Below the pieces are notes generated by a model. The model ran no database searches, was not told the DNA's origin, and was given only the letters and a program-made list of their open reading frames with translations. Of a stretch of 64,000 bases of DNA, positions 8,778 to 18,481 are shown in pieces (position 1 is the first letter of the stretch; each line of letters opens with the position of its first letter). Source of the DNA: Hyphomicrobiales bacterium (GTDB lineage Bacteria; Pseudomonadota; Alphaproteobacteria; Rhizobiales; Rhizobiaceae); assembly GCA_021775455.1 (NCBI GenBank), contig JAJFHU010000051.1:18320-82319 (forward strand), written 5' to 3'. The position numbers and the translations under genes were made by a program.

Positions 8778-9689
8778 TCAACTTTTGGGTCGGGCGATCC
8801 ACACTCCGCCGAGGATCATCAATCCACCAAATATCTGAAAAATGGATAATTGTTCGCTATAGACCAACCAGCCAAAGTATGCCCCTGCAGCAGCTTCTAC
8901 AAAAATCACCAGGGAAGAAAATGCAGCTGTTAATGAACCGAGCGCAATAGCCAAAAAGCCTTGCCCTCCCGCATGACATATCACACCCAGAACAATTAGT
9001 GACCCTATCCCGGTCCAGGTGGCAGGAAGCATGGTATTGCTGGAAATGATTGCTACAACCAACAGAATTGCTGCGGTCACGACAGTCGAAAAAAATGTAA
9101 TTTCTGCACCATTGTGTGTACGGCGGGCAACGCGAACAGACAGAAAATACAAACCGAAAAAGATTGAGGTGACGAAACCGTATATATCACCCAACAACCG
9201 TTCAGGTGCCAGTTGATAGCTGGAGCCAAGCAAAAGAAAAGCGCCGGTTAAACAAATTCCGAGCCCGAGGAACGAATTGCGCGGAACCTTTTCACCAATA
9301 GCAATACCGGAAAACATGGCAACCCAAACTGGTGCCAGACAAGCCATAAGTGTGGCATTGGCCATTGTAGTCTTCAAAATGGAAAGGTGCCAGAACAACA
9401 GATCACCGGCAAAAAACAACCCGCTCAACAATATCGGATTAGTCATCGCAAAAGATAGCGGCTTGCCACGGCGCCGATTTTCTGCCCATGCCCAGATGAA
9501 CAAAACCGGAAGGCTTAACCCCACACGCCAAAACGCACTGGCGAATGGCCCAACTTCGGATTCGCGAACAAAGATCGGAGAAGAGCCCATTGCGACTGCA
9601 CCGATGAACAAAAGCGCGAATGCCGGTGCAAACCCAAGTTGCAGTGGGCCGGTAGCATCTTTTGTTGATTTGTTGCTCGCCTGGTTCAA
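8778..9689 (-). CDS. EamA-family (DMT) transporter
   Basis: 303 aa, about ten hydrophobic segments arranged as two EamA halves (roughly 15-145 and 165-300). The conserved SPIFVRESEVGPFASAFWR segment lies in the first loop. Such proteins export or exchange small metabolites across the inner membrane; the substrate cannot be told. It starts with TTG (9687-9689), with GGGA about 8 nt before it, and is divergent from the DUF1244 gene. Confidence 0.85.
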   Translation of the reverse strand: MNQASNKSTKDATGPLQLGFAPAFALLFIGAVAMGSSPIFVRESEVGPFASAFWRVGLSLPVLFIWAWAENRRRGKPLSFAMTNPILLSGLFFAGDLLFWHLSILKTTMANATLMACLAPVWVAMFSGIAIGEKVPRNSFLGLGICLTGAFLLLGSSYQLAPERLLGDIYGFVTSIFFGLYFLSVRVARRTHNGAEITFFSTVVTAAILLVVAIISSNTMLPATWTGIGSLIVLGVICHAGGQGFLAIALGSLTAAFSSLVIFVEAAAGAYFGWLVYSEQLSIFQIFGGLMILGGVWIARPKS

Positions 9690-9794
9690 TACTCGATTCC
9701 CACGATTGTTCGGCTGAGCATTGATTGATTGATCGTGTTATGACAAGAGGCGGTAAGCATATTGTTGATTTACCAAAATCCAATGGAGCAAGAA

Positions 9795-10091
9795 ATGGAC
9801 AAAGAACGAAAAGAGGCGCTGGAGGCAGCTGCATTCCGACGTTTGGTTGCCCACCTGAGCGACAGAACGGATGTCCAGAACATAGATATGATGAACCTTG
9901 CCGGGTTTTGTCGAAATTGTTTGTCTCGCTGGTATCAGGAAGCGGCGACTGAGCAGGGTATTGATATTGACATGGCTTCTGCCCGCGAACTTGTTTACGG
10001 CATGCCGTACGATGAATGGAAAGTAAAGTTTCAAACTGAAACCACAGAAGAACAGCTTAACGCGTATAAATCTGCGCAAAAGCATGATTGA
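9795..10091 (+). CDS. DUF1244 family protein
   Basis: 98 aa starting MDKERKEALEAAAFRRL. The start at 9795 is chosen over upstream ATGs because GGAG lies 6 nt before it and family members begin here. The signature NIDMMNLAGFCRNCLSRWY, with its conserved Cys pair, and VYGMPYDEWKVKFQTE are clear. Small cytosolic protein of unknown function. It sits 48 bp before gapR on the same strand and may be cotranscribed with it. Confidence 0.9.
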   Translation: MDKERKEALEAAAFRRLVAHLSDRTDVQNIDMMNLAGFCRNCLSRWYQEAATEQGIDIDMASARELVYGMPYDEWKVKFQTETTEEQLNAYKSAQKHD

Positions 10092-10139
10092 CCGGGATGT
10101 ATTGAACTCCCACCAGCCATTGAAACTCAGGAGAAATTG

Positions 10140-10421
10140 ATGTCAGACAGCATGGTTGCACGTGAACAACTCAAGTCCATTGTGGAGCGTATTGAAAGAC
10201 TTGAAGAGGAGAAGAAGGCAATCGCTGACGATATCCGCGAAGTTTATGGCGAAGCGAAAGCAAACGGGTTCGATGCCAAGGTGCTTCGCCAAGTGGTGCG
10301 AATACGCAAGCTGGATATGACCGAGCGACAAGAGCAGGAAGCAGTCCGGGATTTGTATTTGCAGGCCCTTGGAATGCTACCTGAATTTTCAGGCGAGCCT
10401 TCGGAAAGCGCAGACCAGTAA
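10140..10421 (+). CDS. gapR: DUF2312 nucleoid-associated protein GapR
   Basis: 93 aa from the ATG at 10140 (AGGAG 7 nt upstream); a TTG immediately before is an unlikely start. It closely matches the GapR pattern: [20 protein letters not shown] coiled coil, [20 protein letters not shown], then [20 protein letters not shown]. In Caulobacter GapR is a tetramer that encircles overtwisted AT-rich DNA and supports replication and segregation. It converges on the DUF882 gene with a 4-bp gap. Confidence 0.92.
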   Translation: MSDSMVAREQLKSIVERIERLEEEKKAIADDIREVYGEAKANGFDAKVLRQVVRIRKLDMTERQEQEAVRDLYLQALGMLPEFSGEPSESADQ

Positions 10422-10425
10422 GACT

Positions 10426-12564
10426 CTACTCAAACTTCGCAAATGCAAGAAATTCGACCGAACTTCCGGTAAAGCGATCTGCCGAGCGGTGGATGCTTTC
10501 CCGTGCAAAACCCCTGGTAAGAACCGTCGAAGGCAACTGGCGAATTGCATTGCGGCCATATGCTGGCAAGCGTATGTCGGCAATACGCGATATGGAGTTA
10601 TTAGCAGCAAGCGCCCATTTTCCTACTGTATTTCTGTTTAAATCAGGCATTGACAGTTTTTCCAAAGAGATGGCTCTTGGTGCCAATGACGGAATTTCTT
10701 GTGTAAGCGCTGCAACTACAATTGAAGTATCAAGAGTTTCTGCTCGATTTGGATTTTGCTGTGGAACTGGAATACCGGCAACAATCAGGTTTTCTGCCAG
10801 TTTTTCTGCGATCGGATCGTTTGCCGGTTCGTCCACACGTTGCGGATTTGGTATTGGGAATGCAGGCCCTGCACTTGATTGCAGGTTTTCGTCCATCGGT
10901 TCAAGCGCAGCAACTTCAACAATTTCTTCCGGCTCGATTGATCGTTCCGGATTGGAAATCGGAATTGCGATTTCACCAGTTTCCCTTGTATCGGGTTCTA
11001 TTGGCAGCAGCGCGGTTACCAACGTTGGTTCCTCAATTTCTGTTGGGCGATTGGGATTGATCAACGGAACTGCAATTTCACCACTGGACCGGGTCCCGGG
11101 TTCAAGTGGTTGGATTGTTTCCGGGTTAAGTGCAGCAACCACCACTTCTTCAGCACTTTGTTGACCAGGGCGAGGCTCGGGCCAGTTCGGGCTCTCAGTA
11201 GAGAATGATTCAGGTTCTACGGGATCAAGTTTTGCGATCTCCATCTGGTTTTCTTGAACTTCTGGTTCACTGGATTCCGCAAATACAATGCTTTCCTCAA
11301 CCTGGGGAATGATTTCCTGTGGTTCAGGGACTTTAACCAGTGGTTGAGCCGCGCGTGTTGGAGTGGTTTCGAGTGCAGCATAAACCTGCTGTCTTAGGTC
11401 CTGAATTTCTGTTGGCGACAACAGCGGAGTAACGATCCGGGTACTTGTCCGGATTTCCGGTTCCTCAGGCTGCTCGGGATTGGCCAATGCCACCTCGACA
11501 CTTTCAGCGTTACCCGTATTTGCCGCGGACGCAACTGTAGTTTCCCCGATGGCGATTTCGGGTCGCGGTTTTGGCACCGGGATCAAGAGGCTTGACGGTT
11601 CTTCTGCAAATTGACTGGATTCTTCAGTCAGTGATGCAACAGCAAATGGCTGATTGTCCTGACGCGTTCTTGGCGCCTGCACAGGAACGGGAATGCTTGC
11701 AATCTCAATGGTTTTAACTGGAGTAGGAGCAGGTGTCGAATTTGCGTACGTATCCTCTGCTTCATCAATTGTATTGCTATCCTCTTCTTTATCCTTGCCG
11801 AGTAAACGTTTGAAGAAATTTGGTTTCTTGGCCGTAGTTCCAGCCTTGGCAATCACAATCTGACTGGCTTTGGATGCATAACTTTCATACTTGCGCTTTG
11901 CTGTAGTGTAGCCAGAAAATGGTTTTCCATCGCTCGGTACATGCAATGTATTTCCGTTCGGGAAAATTTTTGCCAATTTGGATCTCGACATCTTGGGCCA
12001 ATGGCGGACACTTCCGGTATCCATGTGCACAAATGGCGATCCTGATTTTGGATAGTATCCAACTCCACCATACTGCTTGCGCATACCTATCCTGTGAAGG
12101 TTGCTCAATTTTACATCGGGGAGATAAAAATCGAGTGCTTTGCCCTTGATGTGTTGGCTTTTTGAGGCGACCCCACGGCCTCTTTTTCTGAGCAGTTTGT
12201 TGGTTGCCGGAGACCTGTAACCGGAGATGACGTGAATATAAGCCTTTGATCCACTTTCTTCATAAACTTCCCAAACAAGATCGAGAAGTCGGGGGTCCAT
12301 TTCCGTTGGCTCATTACGTCGCCAGTCTCGCAGAAACCGGTTTACCTTTTTCAAACCGTCTTCAAGAAATTTTCCATCCTGTTTGTAGGCAATTGTCGCT
12401 TTTTCACCAGTATGAAGGTAGTAGAGTTTCAGGCTGCGGGTTTCCGCCAATCCGGTTTCACAAAGTATAAACAGCCCGATAACCGCCAAGAATAATACTT
12501 CTTGAAGGTTTTTCAGAAAACCCAGAGGGCTCTGTAACAGTCTGGTTGAGTGGCTTTTGCTCAA
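10426..12564 (-). CDS. DUF882 / peptidase M15-like murein protein with long repetitive tail
   Basis: 712 aa. Residues about 22-40 are a signal or anchor helix. The DUF882 domain (about 45-200) resembles M15 peptidoglycan peptidases: SGYRSPATNKLLR, SQHIKGKALDFYL and PFVHMDTG give the expected His, Asp and His zinc ligands. It probably acts on or binds murein in the periplasm. From about 220 to the end the protein is a low-complexity Pro/Glu/Ala-rich region with degenerate repeats of IPxxNPxR-type blocks. The tail makes it much longer than a bare DUF882 protein. Enzyme activity is inferred from fold motifs only. Confidence 0.85.
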   Translation of the reverse strand: MSKSHSTRLLQSPLGFLKNLQEVLFLAVIGLFILCETGLAETRSLKLYYLHTGEKATIAYKQDGKFLEDGLKKVNRFLRDWRRNEPTEMDPRLLDLVWEVYEESGSKAYIHVISGYRSPATNKLLRKRGRGVASKSQHIKGKALDFYLPDVKLSNLHRIGMRKQYGGVGYYPKSGSPFVHMDTGSVRHWPKMSRSKLAKIFPNGNTLHVPSDGKPFSGYTTAKRKYESYASKASQIVIAKAGTTAKKPNFFKRLLGKDKEEDSNTIDEAEDTYANSTPAPTPVKTIEIASIPVPVQAPRTRQDNQPFAVASLTEESSQFAEEPSSLLIPVPKPRPEIAIGETTVASAANTGNAESVEVALANPEQPEEPEIRTSTRIVTPLLSPTEIQDLRQQVYAALETTPTRAAQPLVKVPEPQEIIPQVEESIVFAESSEPEVQENQMEIAKLDPVEPESFSTESPNWPEPRPGQQSAEEVVVAALNPETIQPLEPGTRSSGEIAVPLINPNRPTEIEEPTLVTALLPIEPDTRETGEIAIPISNPERSIEPEEIVEVAALEPMDENLQSSAGPAFPIPNPQRVDEPANDPIAEKLAENLIVAGIPVPQQNPNRAETLDTSIVVAALTQEIPSLAPRAISLEKLSMPDLNRNTVGKWALAANNSISRIADIRLPAYGRNAIRQLPSTVLTRGFARESIHRSADRFTGSSVEFLAFAKFE
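10700..11155 (-). repeat. degenerate protein-level tandem repeats in the DUF882 tail
   Basis: At about residues 470-622 there are four to five copies of a 30-40 residue unit: a Gly-Glu-Ile-Ala stretch, then IPxxNPxR or VPLINPNR, an acidic EPEE/EIEE run, then a VxAL segment (VAALNPE, VTALLPIE, VAALEPMD, VVAALTQE). At DNA level the copies have diverged, so the duplication is old or under selection. Confidence 0.6.
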
Positions 12565-12756
12565 GCTTGAAAATTTCTCTTACTGTGGACAGTCCCTAGC
12601 ATTCTACGATGATCGCAGATGGCCGTTTCCGGTATTTATGGTTAACAGATATTAACAAACCTTATAATCCCCGAAAATCAAGCACGAATTTTCAACCTCA
12701 AAAATGAGGTGACAGCATGGCAGTGTGGAAAATTTTTACGGGAAACAACCGGGTGG

Positions 12757-14277
12757 TTAACCAATCATTTCAGATGCTTCTTCTGCAACATCAGAAAGAC
12801 CGTACTCACGCAGCTTTCTGTAAAGCGTGGAGCGCCCAATTCCAAGTTTTCGAGCAACTTCGGACATTCTGCCTTTATAATGCTCAATAGCATGGCGAAT
12901 TATTTCCCGTTCTGCGCTCTCGAGACTCACAACTTCGCCAACCTCATCCAACAGGAGAAGCACATTTGGGTCTGAAACGAGCACGTTTCTTTCAATTTCA
13001 TTGCACCCAATATCAAGGGAAGGAATTTGATTTGGTATGATCTGCGTAAGGTCTTGTGTACCACCAAATTCTGTCGGCTGGAGGTCAACCCCAGTCTGGA
13101 TTGCGATCTGCGGGAACTCGCCAATCGACAGTTCATCGCCATCGCACAAGATCACGGCACGAAAAACTGCATTTTCCAATTGGCGAATGTTTCCCGGCCA
13201 GTCGTAGTTGCAGAGCATTTCCACTGCCTTTGGTTCGATAGCCTTGATATGGCTCCTGCCTTCCTCGGTGGCGATCCGGGCAAGAAAATGCCGCAGAAGT
13301 GCGGGAATATCCTCCCGGCGTTCCCGCAACGGCGGAACATTCAGCGGAAGAACATTGAGGCGATAGTATAAATCTTCTCGAAAATTTCCGACCTTTACTT
13401 CATCGATCAGATTTCGGTTGGTCGCAGAAATAAGTCGGAAATTTGTCTTTACCGGTTTTCTCGAGCCGACAGGGTCAATTTCACCTTCCTGAATTGCGCG
13501 AAGCAGTTTTACCTGTATGTCGAGAGCTAATTCACCCACTTCATCGAGGAACAGAGTTCCGTTGTTTGCTTCCTGGAATTTGCCGATGTGTTTGTCGGAC
13601 GCACCAGTAAACGCACCCTTTTCGTGGCCAAAAAGGATGCTTTCCACCAAATTTTCCGGCAATGCGCCGCAATTGACAGTTACGAAGCTCTTGGATTGAC
13701 GATCGCTCATACCCTGAATGGCGCGAGCGATCATCTCCTTGCCGACACCGGATTCTCCCTCGATCAGGACGGGAATATTGGAACCGGCAGCTTTTGAAGC
13801 CATCTGCTTGACACTTGCCATATTGGGGCTGGCAGAAATGATTTCATCGAGTGACAGTTTGCCTGAAGCTGACTTGTTGATCCGTTTCAATTCACCTTCA
13901 AGCGCTCCCAGTTTCAGTGCGTTTTGAAGTGAAACTTTCAAGCGTTGTGGATTGGCGGGTTTGACGACGAAGTCAGATGCTCCGGCACGCATTGCCTTGA
14001 CGGCGGTTTCAACACCGCCCTGTGCAGTCTGGACAATTACCGGCAGACGGATTTTCTGAGTGGCCATTGCTTCCAGGACTTCCATGCCATCCATATCGGG
14101 CATGACCAGATCAAGCACCAGGCAGGAAATTCGATGCGCGTTATCGCCACAAAGATGATCGAGTGCTTGTTGCCCACCTTCAGCCAGAAGGGTTTTATAG
14201 CCAAACTTGGAAAGCGTTCCGTCCAGCAAACGGCGTTGAACCGGATCGTCATCGACTATCAGCACCAGATCGTTCAT
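12757..14277 (-). CDS. sigma-54-dependent response regulator (NtrC type)
   Basis: 506 aa from MNDLVLIVDDD. The ATG at 14277 is preferred because GGGA precedes it; an ATG 15 nt upstream lacks a Shine-Dalgarno. Receiver domain with the phospho-acceptor Asp in LVLDLVMPDMDG and the VVKPAN Lys. The AAA+ domain has Walker A GESGVGKE, an intact GAFTGA loop for contacting sigma-54, and Walker B GTLFLDEVGE. The C-terminal Fis-type helix-turn-helix is MSEVARKLGIGRSTLYRKL. No histidine kinase gene is adjacent. Targets are unknown; inverted repeats upstream suggest self-regulation. Confidence 0.92.
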   Translation of the reverse strand: MNDLVLIVDDDPVQRRLLDGTLSKFGYKTLLAEGGQQALDHLCGDNAHRISCLVLDLVMPDMDGMEVLEAMATQKIRLPVIVQTAQGGVETAVKAMRAGASDFVVKPANPQRLKVSLQNALKLGALEGELKRINKSASGKLSLDEIISASPNMASVKQMASKAAGSNIPVLIEGESGVGKEMIARAIQGMSDRQSKSFVTVNCGALPENLVESILFGHEKGAFTGASDKHIGKFQEANNGTLFLDEVGELALDIQVKLLRAIQEGEIDPVGSRKPVKTNFRLISATNRNLIDEVKVGNFREDLYYRLNVLPLNVPPLRERREDIPALLRHFLARIATEEGRSHIKAIEPKAVEMLCNYDWPGNIRQLENAVFRAVILCDGDELSIGEFPQIAIQTGVDLQPTEFGGTQDLTQIIPNQIPSLDIGCNEIERNVLVSDPNVLLLLDEVGEVVSLESAEREIIRHAIEHYKGRMSEVARKLGIGRSTLYRKLREYGLSDVAEEASEMIG

Positions 14278-14293
14278 CAATTTTCCCGTCATT

Positions 14294-14347
14294 TTGTCAT
14301 GGCCGACAAGAATAAATCAAGCTATGACGCTGTCCCAATTTTGGACA
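14294..14347. promoter_or_regulatory. two inverted repeats upstream of the sigma-54 regulator
   Basis: TTGTC-N6-GACAA (14294-14309) is perfect, and TGTCCCAA-T-TTTGGACA (14331-14347) has one mismatch per arm. Both end in TGTC/GACA-type arms and lie within 70 bp of the regulator start, in the divergent region shared with pepF. They are candidate binding sites for the regulator itself. Confidence 0.35.
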
Positions 14348-14494
14348 ATTTAACATTGATGATTAAATACCGAATTAAGGGACAAGGTTAACCGCAGGTA
14401 CTCAAATTGCTGACAAGAATTGAGAATCTGAAAAGAACTGGTTTACCAGTTTGGTGACACAGAATGCATAACTGAAAATACAAGGGCCAACAAA

Positions 14495-16345
14495 ATGCCA
14501 GTGAGTGCGTATCAAAACGGCAATTCTACCACGAAATTGCCTGCTGCAGAGGGCAGCGAACAAATTGAAATGGGTGAACTGCCAGAATGGAATTTGGCTG
14601 ATCTTTATCCAGATATGGATAGCGATGAATTCAGAAATGATGTGCAGCGTTGTCTTGAAGACTCGATAAAATTTGAAAATGTGAACGCCAGAAAATTGAC
14701 ACAGATTTTGGAGAAAAACCCCCGGGATCTGGCGCTTGCAATTGCCGAATATGAAGCCATTGAAGAGCGAATGGGACGTATCATTTCCTATGCAGGCCTG
14801 TTGTATGCAGGTGACACGTCAGATCCGGTAAAAACCAAATTTTATGGCGATGCACAGGAAAAAATAACAGAGGCAAGTTCACACCTTCTATTCTTCACCC
14901 TCGAACTCAATCGTCTTGACGATGGTGTTCTGGACCGGGCGATCGGTGAAGATGCTTCGCTTGCTTACTACAAACCCTGGCTTACCGATTTGCGCGCAGA
15001 CAAGCCTTACCAACTTGATGATCGCACCGAGCAACTGTTTCACGAAAAATCGGTGACAGGCCACTCTGCGTGGAACCGCCTGTTTGACGAAACCATGACG
15101 TCACTGGAATTCAATCTTGATGGCGAGAAACTAAGCCTGGAGCCAGCCCTAAACCTGCTGCAGGACAAAGACCGGCAAAAACGGGAAAATGCCGCCAAGG
15201 AAATTTCACGTGTTCTTACCGCAGAAGAACGTACTTTTTCGCTGATTACAAACACCTTGGCCAAGGACAAGGAAATTTCTGATCGGTGGCGGGGTTTCAA
15301 CGATGTCGCAGACTCTCGTCATCTGGCAAATCGTGTGGAGCCCGAAGTGGTTGATGCTTTGGTCAACGCAGTTGAAAAGTCGTTCCCTTCGCTTTCACAC
15401 AGATATTATCAAATGAAAGCCGGATGGCTTGGTCTGGATATTATGGAGTTCTGGGATCGCAATGCTCCGCTCCCGGCAGTAAAAGAGCGGGTTTTTGACT
15501 GGCAAGAAGCACGTTCCACAGTACTGGAAGCTTATTCTGGTTTTGCTCCCGGCATGGCAGAGATTGCTGAACGCTTCTTTGACCGAGGCTGGATAGATGC
15601 GCCGGTACGCAAGGGTAAATCACCTGGTGCGTTTGCCCATCCGACTGTGCCTTCGGTTCATCCCTATGTCATGCTGAACTATCTTGGTAAACCGCGGGAT
15701 GTCATGACACTTGCACATGAATTGGGTCATGGCGTGCATCAGGTGCTGGCGGGAGGTCAAGGTGCTTTGATGGCGCAAACACCTCTGACACTTGCGGAAA
15801 CAGCAAGTGTGTTTGGTGAAATGCTCACGTTCCGGTCGTTGCTTGAAAAGTGCTCTACTGTGCAAGAACGCAAGATCATGCTGGCCCAGAAAATCGAAGA
15901 CATGTTGAATACCGTTGTTCGGCAGATTGCATTTTACCTGTTTGAGCGCAAGGTTCACCTAGAACGCAGAAACGGCGAACTTACATCCGAGGCTCTGGGA
16001 GATTTATGGATGTCAATTCAGGGAGAAAGCCTTGGACCAGCATTCAGATTTGCCGATGAGTACCGCCCATACTGGTCCTACATTCCGCATTTCATTCATT
16101 CACCGTTTTATGTGTATGCTTATGCTTTTGGGGATTGTCTGGTGAATTCGCTTTATGCCGTATACGAGAACGCAGAGACCGGATTTCAGGAAAAATATTT
16201 TGAATTGTTGAAAGCCGGTGGCACCAAGCATCACAGTGAACTGCTGAAACCATTTGGCCTTGATGCATCCGACCCGGATTTCTGGAACAAGGGGCTTTCG
16301 ATGATCACAGGGTTGATCGATGAACTTGAAGGTTTGGAGTCCTGA
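14495..16345 (+). CDS. pepF: M3 family oligoendopeptidase F
   Basis: 616 aa, normal family length. The zinc site is HELGH at 408-412 with the third ligand Glu in LTLAETASVFGEM about 25 residues later. The N-terminal helical domain and the IEERMGRIISYAGLLYAGDT segment are typical of the PepF/alphaproteobacterial clade. Cytosolic peptidase cutting oligopeptides. The start is supported by AAGGG upstream. It is divergent from the sigma-54 regulator. Confidence 0.94.
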   Translation: MPVSAYQNGNSTTKLPAAEGSEQIEMGELPEWNLADLYPDMDSDEFRNDVQRCLEDSIKFENVNARKLTQILEKNPRDLALAIAEYEAIEERMGRIISYAGLLYAGDTSDPVKTKFYGDAQEKITEASSHLLFFTLELNRLDDGVLDRAIGEDASLAYYKPWLTDLRADKPYQLDDRTEQLFHEKSVTGHSAWNRLFDETMTSLEFNLDGEKLSLEPALNLLQDKDRQKRENAAKEISRVLTAEERTFSLITNTLAKDKEISDRWRGFNDVADSRHLANRVEPEVVDALVNAVEKSFPSLSHRYYQMKAGWLGLDIMEFWDRNAPLPAVKERVFDWQEARSTVLEAYSGFAPGMAEIAERFFDRGWIDAPVRKGKSPGAFAHPTVPSVHPYVMLNYLGKPRDVMTLAHELGHGVHQVLAGGQGALMAQTPLTLAETASVFGEMLTFRSLLEKCSTVQERKIMLAQKIEDMLNTVVRQIAFYLFERKVHLERRNGELTSEALGDLWMSIQGESLGPAFRFADEYRPYWSYIPHFIHSPFYVYAYAFGDCLVNSLYAVYENAETGFQEKYFELLKAGGTKHHSELLKPFGLDASDPDFWNKGLSMITGLIDELEGLES

Positions 16346-16440
16346 CATTCAAAACTTTCATTTCGTTTCAGTTTCGGCTACTTGACCGGTTAGGGCAGTG
16401 TTTCATACACTTCGCGAAATCCAGATATGGGAGCAGTTTC

Positions 16441-16818
16441 ATGAGCAACGAGAGGTCCTTTTGGAATTGGGACAAACTTGTTCTGCTTGGCGCTGTCATG
16501 GTTGGGATTTCTGCCTGCCAGTCCAACAAGGAAAAGGCTGGCCCGCCGCTTCTCAACGGCAGTTGGGCGTCGAGTGACGGAGTTTATGTTGCTGAACTGC
16601 GAAATGGTGATTTCAAGGCAGTTGCCAATGACACCGGCGGTGTTATTTCGCAAGGTCGGTACATTGCTATTTCCGAAGAAAAGGTGAAGCTTGAGTGGTA
16701 CGGGGTTGTCAGTGGAAAATCCAATTCAGCTCAATGCCTCAAGCCGTCAACAGAGCAACTCGATTGTGTTGATGAAAATGGCAACAAATTTTCATTGCGC
16801 CGTACAAGTCAGAATTAA
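16441..16818 (+). CDS. Omp10-like outer membrane lipoprotein
   Basis: 125 aa. The hydrophobic signal LVLLGAVMVGISAC ends in a lipobox with Cys 26. The mature part, GSWASSDGVYVAELRNGDF ... QCLKPSTEQLDCVDENGNKF ... SLRR, follows the pattern of Brucella Omp10, including two Cys in the same places. Predicted to be lipid-anchored in the outer membrane; its role is unknown. It stands alone between pepF and the oxidase subunit IV gene. Confidence 0.72.
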   Translation: MSNERSFWNWDKLVLLGAVMVGISACQSNKEKAGPPLLNGSWASSDGVYVAELRNGDFKAVANDTGGVISQGRYIAISEEKVKLEWYGVVSGKSNSAQCLKPSTEQLDCVDENGNKFSLRRTSQN

Positions 16819-16951
16819 AAATTGGACGGTTATCTTGTGGTACCGCAAACCGGTTTGGACAATTGGTCACGGTGCTTAGAATAGATATTCTGGATATTAG
16901 ACGACAAGAAGAATTATGATTATTGCAGTTTTGATCTGAGGAGCGCATTCA

Positions 16952-17164
16952 ATGGCAAAGAGAGCAGCAAAAACAGCGAATGCTATGGATTATTCCGAGC
17001 ACGAGAAAACCTATGACGCTTTCTTGAAGCTTTTTGTCTGGGGAACTGCGGGTTGTGTAGCATTGCTGGTGGCCATGGCATTTGGCTTCTTTGGCGGCGG
17101 TGGATTGATCGGTGGTGGGTTATTGTTCATAGTATTGCTGGCAACATTTTATTTCGCACTTTAG
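16952..17164 (+). CDS. aa3-type cytochrome c oxidase subunit IV
   Basis: 70 aa. MDYSEHEKTYDAFLKLFVWGTA is the conserved N-terminal segment, followed by a glycine-rich double hydrophobic stretch (GTAGCVALLVAMAFGFFGGG and a second helix). Small single-subunit accessory of bacterial aa3 oxidases, inner membrane. AGGAG lies about 10 nt before the ATG. It is 93 bp upstream of pntAA rather than beside other cox genes, as also seen in related genomes. Confidence 0.9.
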   Translation: MAKRAAKTANAMDYSEHEKTYDAFLKLFVWGTAGCVALLVAMAFGFFGGGGLIGGGLLFIVLLATFYFAL

Positions 17165-17257
17165 TGCAAATTTGTTTGGAGACTGAAAACGGAAGCCGAT
17201 GGGCTTTACGTGCCATGAAATTATACGGTTTAACCAAGATATCCGAAGGTAATTGAA

Positions 17258-18481
17258 ATGAAGCTTTTTGTGCCCAAGGAGACTACTGCTGGAGAGACCC
17301 GGGTGGCCGCATCCCCAGATAGCGTGAAAAAGCTTACCGGGTTGGGAATTCAGGTTTATGTGGAAAAAGGCGCTGGAAATGCGTCGCGTATTGGCGACAA
17401 GGATTTTCAGGAAGCCGGTGCCATAGTTTCAGAATCCAATTCCGCTTCAATTGCTGATGTTGTATTGAAGGTTCTTCGGCCAACTCCTGCCGAGGTTAAG
17501 GGTTACAAAAAAAGTGCCTTGGTCTTTGCAATGATGGACCCTTACGGGCATGAGGCAGATGTCAAAGCCATGGCTGCAGCGGGAATATCTGCGTTTTCGA
17601 TGGAATTCATGCCGCGCATAACCCGTGCCCAGTCAATGGATGTACTTTCTTCTCAGGCAAACCTTGCTGGCTATCAAGCTGTTGTTGAGGCAGCGACCAT
17701 TTTCGATCGGGCATTGCCAATGATGATGACGGCGGCCGGAACTGTCCCGGCTGCAAGGATTTTTGTCATGGGTGCAGGTGTTGCCGGTCTTCAGGCGGTT
17801 GCTACAGCGCGCAGGCTTGGTGCTATCGTATCTGCAACCGATGTGAGACCGGCGGCAAAGGAGCAGGTTGAATCATTGGGTGCCAAGTTCATCGCGGTTG
17901 AAGATGACGAGTTTCGCGAAGCCGAAACAGCTGGCGGATATGCCAAGGAAATGTCCAGGGAATATCAGGCAAAGCAGGCTGAACTGGTTGCGACCCATAT
18001 CGCAAAGCAGGACATTGTGGTTACAACAGCACTAATTCCTGGCAGACCTGCACCGAAATTGATCTCCGGTGACATGGTGAAATCGATGAAAGCCGGTTCG
18101 GTTATCGTGGACCTGGCAGTTGAACGAGGCGGCAATGTTGAAGGTGCAAAACTGGATAGTGTTGCGAAAGTCGGGGGCGTTTCAATTGTAGGATTTTCCA
18201 ATATGGCGGGACGCATCGCGGCGTCTGCTTCACAATTGTATGCGCGAAATCTTGCAGCTTTTTTGCAAACGATGGTTGATGATGAAAGTGGCAAGCTTGC
18301 TGTCGATTGGAATGACGAGCTGGTAAAGGCGACTCTCCTAACCCGCGGTGGAAAAATTGTCCATCCGGCGTTTGCAGAGAAACCCCCATCCAAGGCAACT
18401 ACCAAAAAGAGGGTAACGCCCAAGAAAACTGCAACAAAGTCTACATCCACCGCAACGAAGTCTGGCGGGAGCAAATCATGA
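17258..18481 (+). CDS. pntAA: NAD(P) transhydrogenase subunit alpha part 1 (domain I)
   Basis: 407 aa. Alanine-dehydrogenase-like fold that binds NAD(H): [20 protein letters not shown] at the start, [20 protein letters not shown] as the dinucleotide motif and [20 protein letters not shown] after it. It lacks the membrane part, which is the next gene, so this is the three-gene alphaproteobacterial layout. The last 30 residues are a Lys/Thr/Ser-rich tail. Its stop overlaps the pntAB start by 4 nt. Confidence 0.95.
   Translation: MKLFVPKETTAGETRVAASPDSVKKLTGLGIQVYVEKGAGNASRIGDKDFQEAGAIVSESNSASIADVVLKVLRPTPAEVKGYKKSALVFAMMDPYGHEADVKAMAAAGISAFSMEFMPRITRAQSMDVLSSQANLAGYQAVVEAATIFDRALPMMMTAAGTVPAARIFVMGAGVAGLQAVATARRLGAIVSATDVRPAAKEQVESLGAKFIAVEDDEFREAETAGGYAKEMSREYQAKQAELVATHIAKQDIVVTTALIPGRPAPKLISGDMVKSMKAGSVIVDLAVERGGNVEGAKLDSVAKVGGVSIVGFSNMAGRIAASASQLYARNLAAFLQTMVDDESGKLAVDWNDELVKATLLTRGGKIVHPAFAEKPPSKATTKKRVTPKKTATKSTSTATKSGGSKS

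Noticed and set aside
12695..12710. ACCTCA/TGAGGT hairpin downstream of the sigma-54 regulator
   Set aside because: A short 6-bp stem without a T-run on either strand; not a convincing terminator.
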